The notes under the pieces are model-generated. The model made no database searches. It was not told the DNA's origin and saw nothing but the letters and a program-made list of their open reading frames with translations. 36,794 bases of DNA from an uncultured Prevotella sp. (GTDB lineage Bacteria > Bacteroidota > Bacteroidia > Bacteroidales > Bacteroidaceae): NCBI GenBank assembly GCA_934196725.1, contig CAKPWR010000022.1:1-36794 (forward strand), given 5' to 3'. The translations under genes and the position numbers were made by a program. Numbering within the stretch: the stretch's first letter is position 1; each line of letters begins with the position of its first letter. Below are positions 35,457-36,794 of the stretch, piece by piece.

Positions 35457-36608
35457 ATGAAGAAATTTTTCTCAATGCTAGCATTGGCTAGTCTGTCTTT
35501 GGGCTCTTTTGCTCAGGACGCAACTACTCAGGAGAAATACAGTGTTGCTACCAATTCTTTTTGGAGTAACTGGTTTTATGAAGTAGGTGCAGATTGGAAT
35601 TCCTGGTATTCTGCACAGGAAAAGGGCGCAGGATATTCCAAGAGTCCTTTCAAGAAGTTCCGTTCTAATCCTGGAGTTTCTCTGGCATTTGGCAAGTGGT
35701 ATACTCCTGGCATTGGTTTCCGTACCAAGATCCAGGGCATCTGGGGTAAGTATGTTGATGCTGATGGCAATGATGCTACCAATGAGGGTAACGGCAATAA
35801 GTACTGGGTAGCCAATGAGCAGGTGATGTTCAATCTCAGCAATCTGCTTTATGGCTATAATGAGAACCGTGTATGGAACCTCATTCCGTTTGCGGGTGCC
35901 GGTATCGGACGTTCCATGACTCATAATGCTTATGCTTTGGATTATAGTGCCGGTATCCAGTCTTCATGGAAGATTGGAAAGAAGACTAACCTCTTTGCTG
36001 AGGTAGGTGTGAATACATTCGATGCTGATATCGATGGTTGCGCAGGCAATAACCGTAATACCTTTACCCGCCGTTGCAATAATTTCTATGCTGAGGTTGG
36101 TGTTACCTTCAAGTTGGGTAGAGCAACATGGGATAAGACACCGGATATCGATGCCATCACTGCCCTTCATCAGTCAGAACTTGATGCGCTCAATGCCACA
36201 TTGGAAGATACCAATGCCGAAAACGAGCGTTTGAGAAACCAGTTGGAGAACCAGAAGCCTGCAGAAACCAAGGTGGTGAAGCAGTATGTAGGCACTCCTG
36301 TATCTGTTTTCTTCAATTTGGGTAAGTCAAAGATTGCTTCCAAGAAGGATCTGGTCAATGTGCAGTCTCTTGTTGAGTATGCCAAGGAGAATAATCTGAA
36401 GTTGGTTGTGAATGGTTATGCCGACAGTGCTACCGGTTCTGCTGCCTATAATGAGAAACTTTCTCAGGCCCGTGCCGAGCGAGTAGCTGGTTTGCTCGTC
36501 AAGATGGGTGTTGCCAGGGATAATATCATCGTGAAATCAAACGGTGGTGTGAAGGAGTTGAAGCCAAACTCTTATAACCGTCGTGCTACTGTACAGATTG
36601 CAGAGTAA
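35457..36608 (+). CDS. OmpA-family outer-membrane protein
   Basis: A 383-residue outer-membrane protein. The signal peptide is MKKFFSMLALASLSLGSFAQ. Residues 21 to about 225 form an eight-strand-type beta barrel rich in Gly and aromatic residues (SNWFYEVGADWNSWYS, GATFKLG-like last strand). A short heptad segment (ELDALNATLEDTNAENERLR, about 240-262) precedes the peptidoglycan-binding OmpA domain (about 280-383). Its ligand residues are seen in NGYADSATGS (Asp) and SQARAERV (Arg). It anchors the outer membrane to the cell wall and is a typical abundant protein of Prevotella. No clear promoter element was found in the spacer, which is filled by the inverted-repeat element. A strong terminator follows. 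Confidence 0.93.
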   Translation: MKKFFSMLALASLSLGSFAQDATTQEKYSVATNSFWSNWFYEVGADWNSWYSAQEKGAGYSKSPFKKFRSNPGVSLAFGKWYTPGIGFRTKIQGIWGKYVDADGNDATNEGNGNKYWVANEQVMFNLSNLLYGYNENRVWNLIPFAGAGIGRSMTHNAYALDYSAGIQSSWKIGKKTNLFAEVGVNTFDADIDGCAGNNRNTFTRRCNNFYAEVGVTFKLGRATWDKTPDIDAITALHQSELDALNATLEDTNAENERLRNQLENQKPAETKVVKQYVGTPVSVFFNLGKSKIASKKDLVNVQSLVEYAKENNLKLVVNGYADSATGSAAYNEKLSQARAERVAGLLVKMGVARDNIIVKSNGGVKELKPNSYNRRATVQIAE

Positions 36609-36618
36609 AACCCTATAT

Positions 36619-36655
36619 AAAAAGGCACTTTTCCCCTGGAAGAGTGCCTTTTTTT
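36619..36655 (+). terminator. Intrinsic terminator of the OmpA-family gene
   Basis: AAAAAGGCACTTTTCC pairs with GGAAGAGTGCCTTTTT with one mismatch-like position, a short loop and a T-run to 36655. It lies ten bases after the stop codon. Confidence 0.92.
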
Positions 36656-36694
36656 CATGTTTTTTTGAGAAAAATGAAAAAAAACGGGAAAAAG

Positions 36695-36726
36695 TTTGGT
36701 GGAATCAAATATTTGTAGTACCTTTG
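36695..36726 (+). promoter_or_regulatory. Promoter of the tRNA-Val gene
   Basis: A TTTG box at 36695-36698, a 20-base spacer and TACCTTTG at 36719-36726 match the full Bacteroidetes promoter. The tRNA begins 20 bases after the -7 element. Confidence 0.85.
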
Positions 36727-36746
36727 CAACCGCTTACGAAAAGTAA

Positions 36747-36794
36747 GGGCGCTTAGCTCAGCTGGTTTAGAGCATCTGCCTTACAAGCAGAGGG
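36747..36794 (+). tRNA. tRNA-Val (anticodon TAC), 5' part only
   Basis: The sequence begins with the acceptor strand GGGCGCT, a D-arm GCTC...GAGC with loop AGCTGGTTTA, and an anticodon stem TCTGC/GCAGA around the loop CTTACAA. The anticodon TAC reads valine codons. The window ends just after the anticodon arm, so the T-arm and 3' acceptor strand are not visible. Confidence 0.9.

Noticed and set aside
35473..35486. 14-bp perfect palindrome CAATGCTAGCATTG in the signal peptide codons of the OmpA-family gene
   Set aside because: It has no loop, so it cannot form a good RNA hairpin. A single 14-bp palindrome in a window this size can occur by chance and by codon constraint.

Overview
The window looks like chromosomal DNA of a Bacteroidales bacterium, most likely a Prevotella or Segatella relative (inference). 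The reasons are the many promoters carrying the phylum-specific -7 element TAnnTTTG, rare Shine-Dalgarno sequences, the protein families present (OstA-like protein, tandem parvulins, AAA-ATPase_like/PDDEXK_9 genes) and the gene order yceD-rpmF-fabH-era-der. It opens inside the 3' end of a 5S rRNA and closes inside a tRNA-Val(TAC) gene.

Region 1 (1-6090) is core: 5S rRNA and its terminator, an orphan sensor histidine kinase that may be read from a leaderless mRNA, the yceD-rpmF-fabH group, the GTPases era and der, and a small lipoprotein. Region 2 (about 6100-18730) is an accessory island. Two paralogous AAA-ATPase/PD-(D/E)XK genes in the same orientation enclose three secreted-protein genes built from cohesin and dockerin modules, and an internally deleted Rpn-type nuclease pseudogene. 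The first cohesin/dockerin protein is 1,954 residues long, with about 1,650 residues of predicted helical repeat ahead of a dockerin, a cohesin-like domain and a C-terminal tail. The second has two cohesin-like domains and a dockerin. The third has one cohesin-like domain and a tail like that of the first. Together they could form a non-enzymatic, self-assembling surface scaffold or filament. This is the best candidate here for an undescribed system.

Region 3 (18732-21261) holds mlaF and mlaE on the minus strand, divergent from lptB. Region 4 (21424-27078) holds tig, clpP, clpX and recQ; the clpP promoter lies inside the loop of the terminator hairpin that follows tig. Region 5 (27182-35280) is a tightly packed run of guaB, two parvulin chaperone genes, an OstA/LptA-like gene and mutL. 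Region 6 holds a miniature element with terminal inverted repeats, an OmpA-family porin and the start of a tRNA gene. Outer-membrane assembly (mla, lptB, parvulins, ostA, ompA) is the recurring theme of the core part.

All calls come from reading the sequence and its translations. No database search, alignment program, structure prediction or folding energy was run, so domain limits are approximate.
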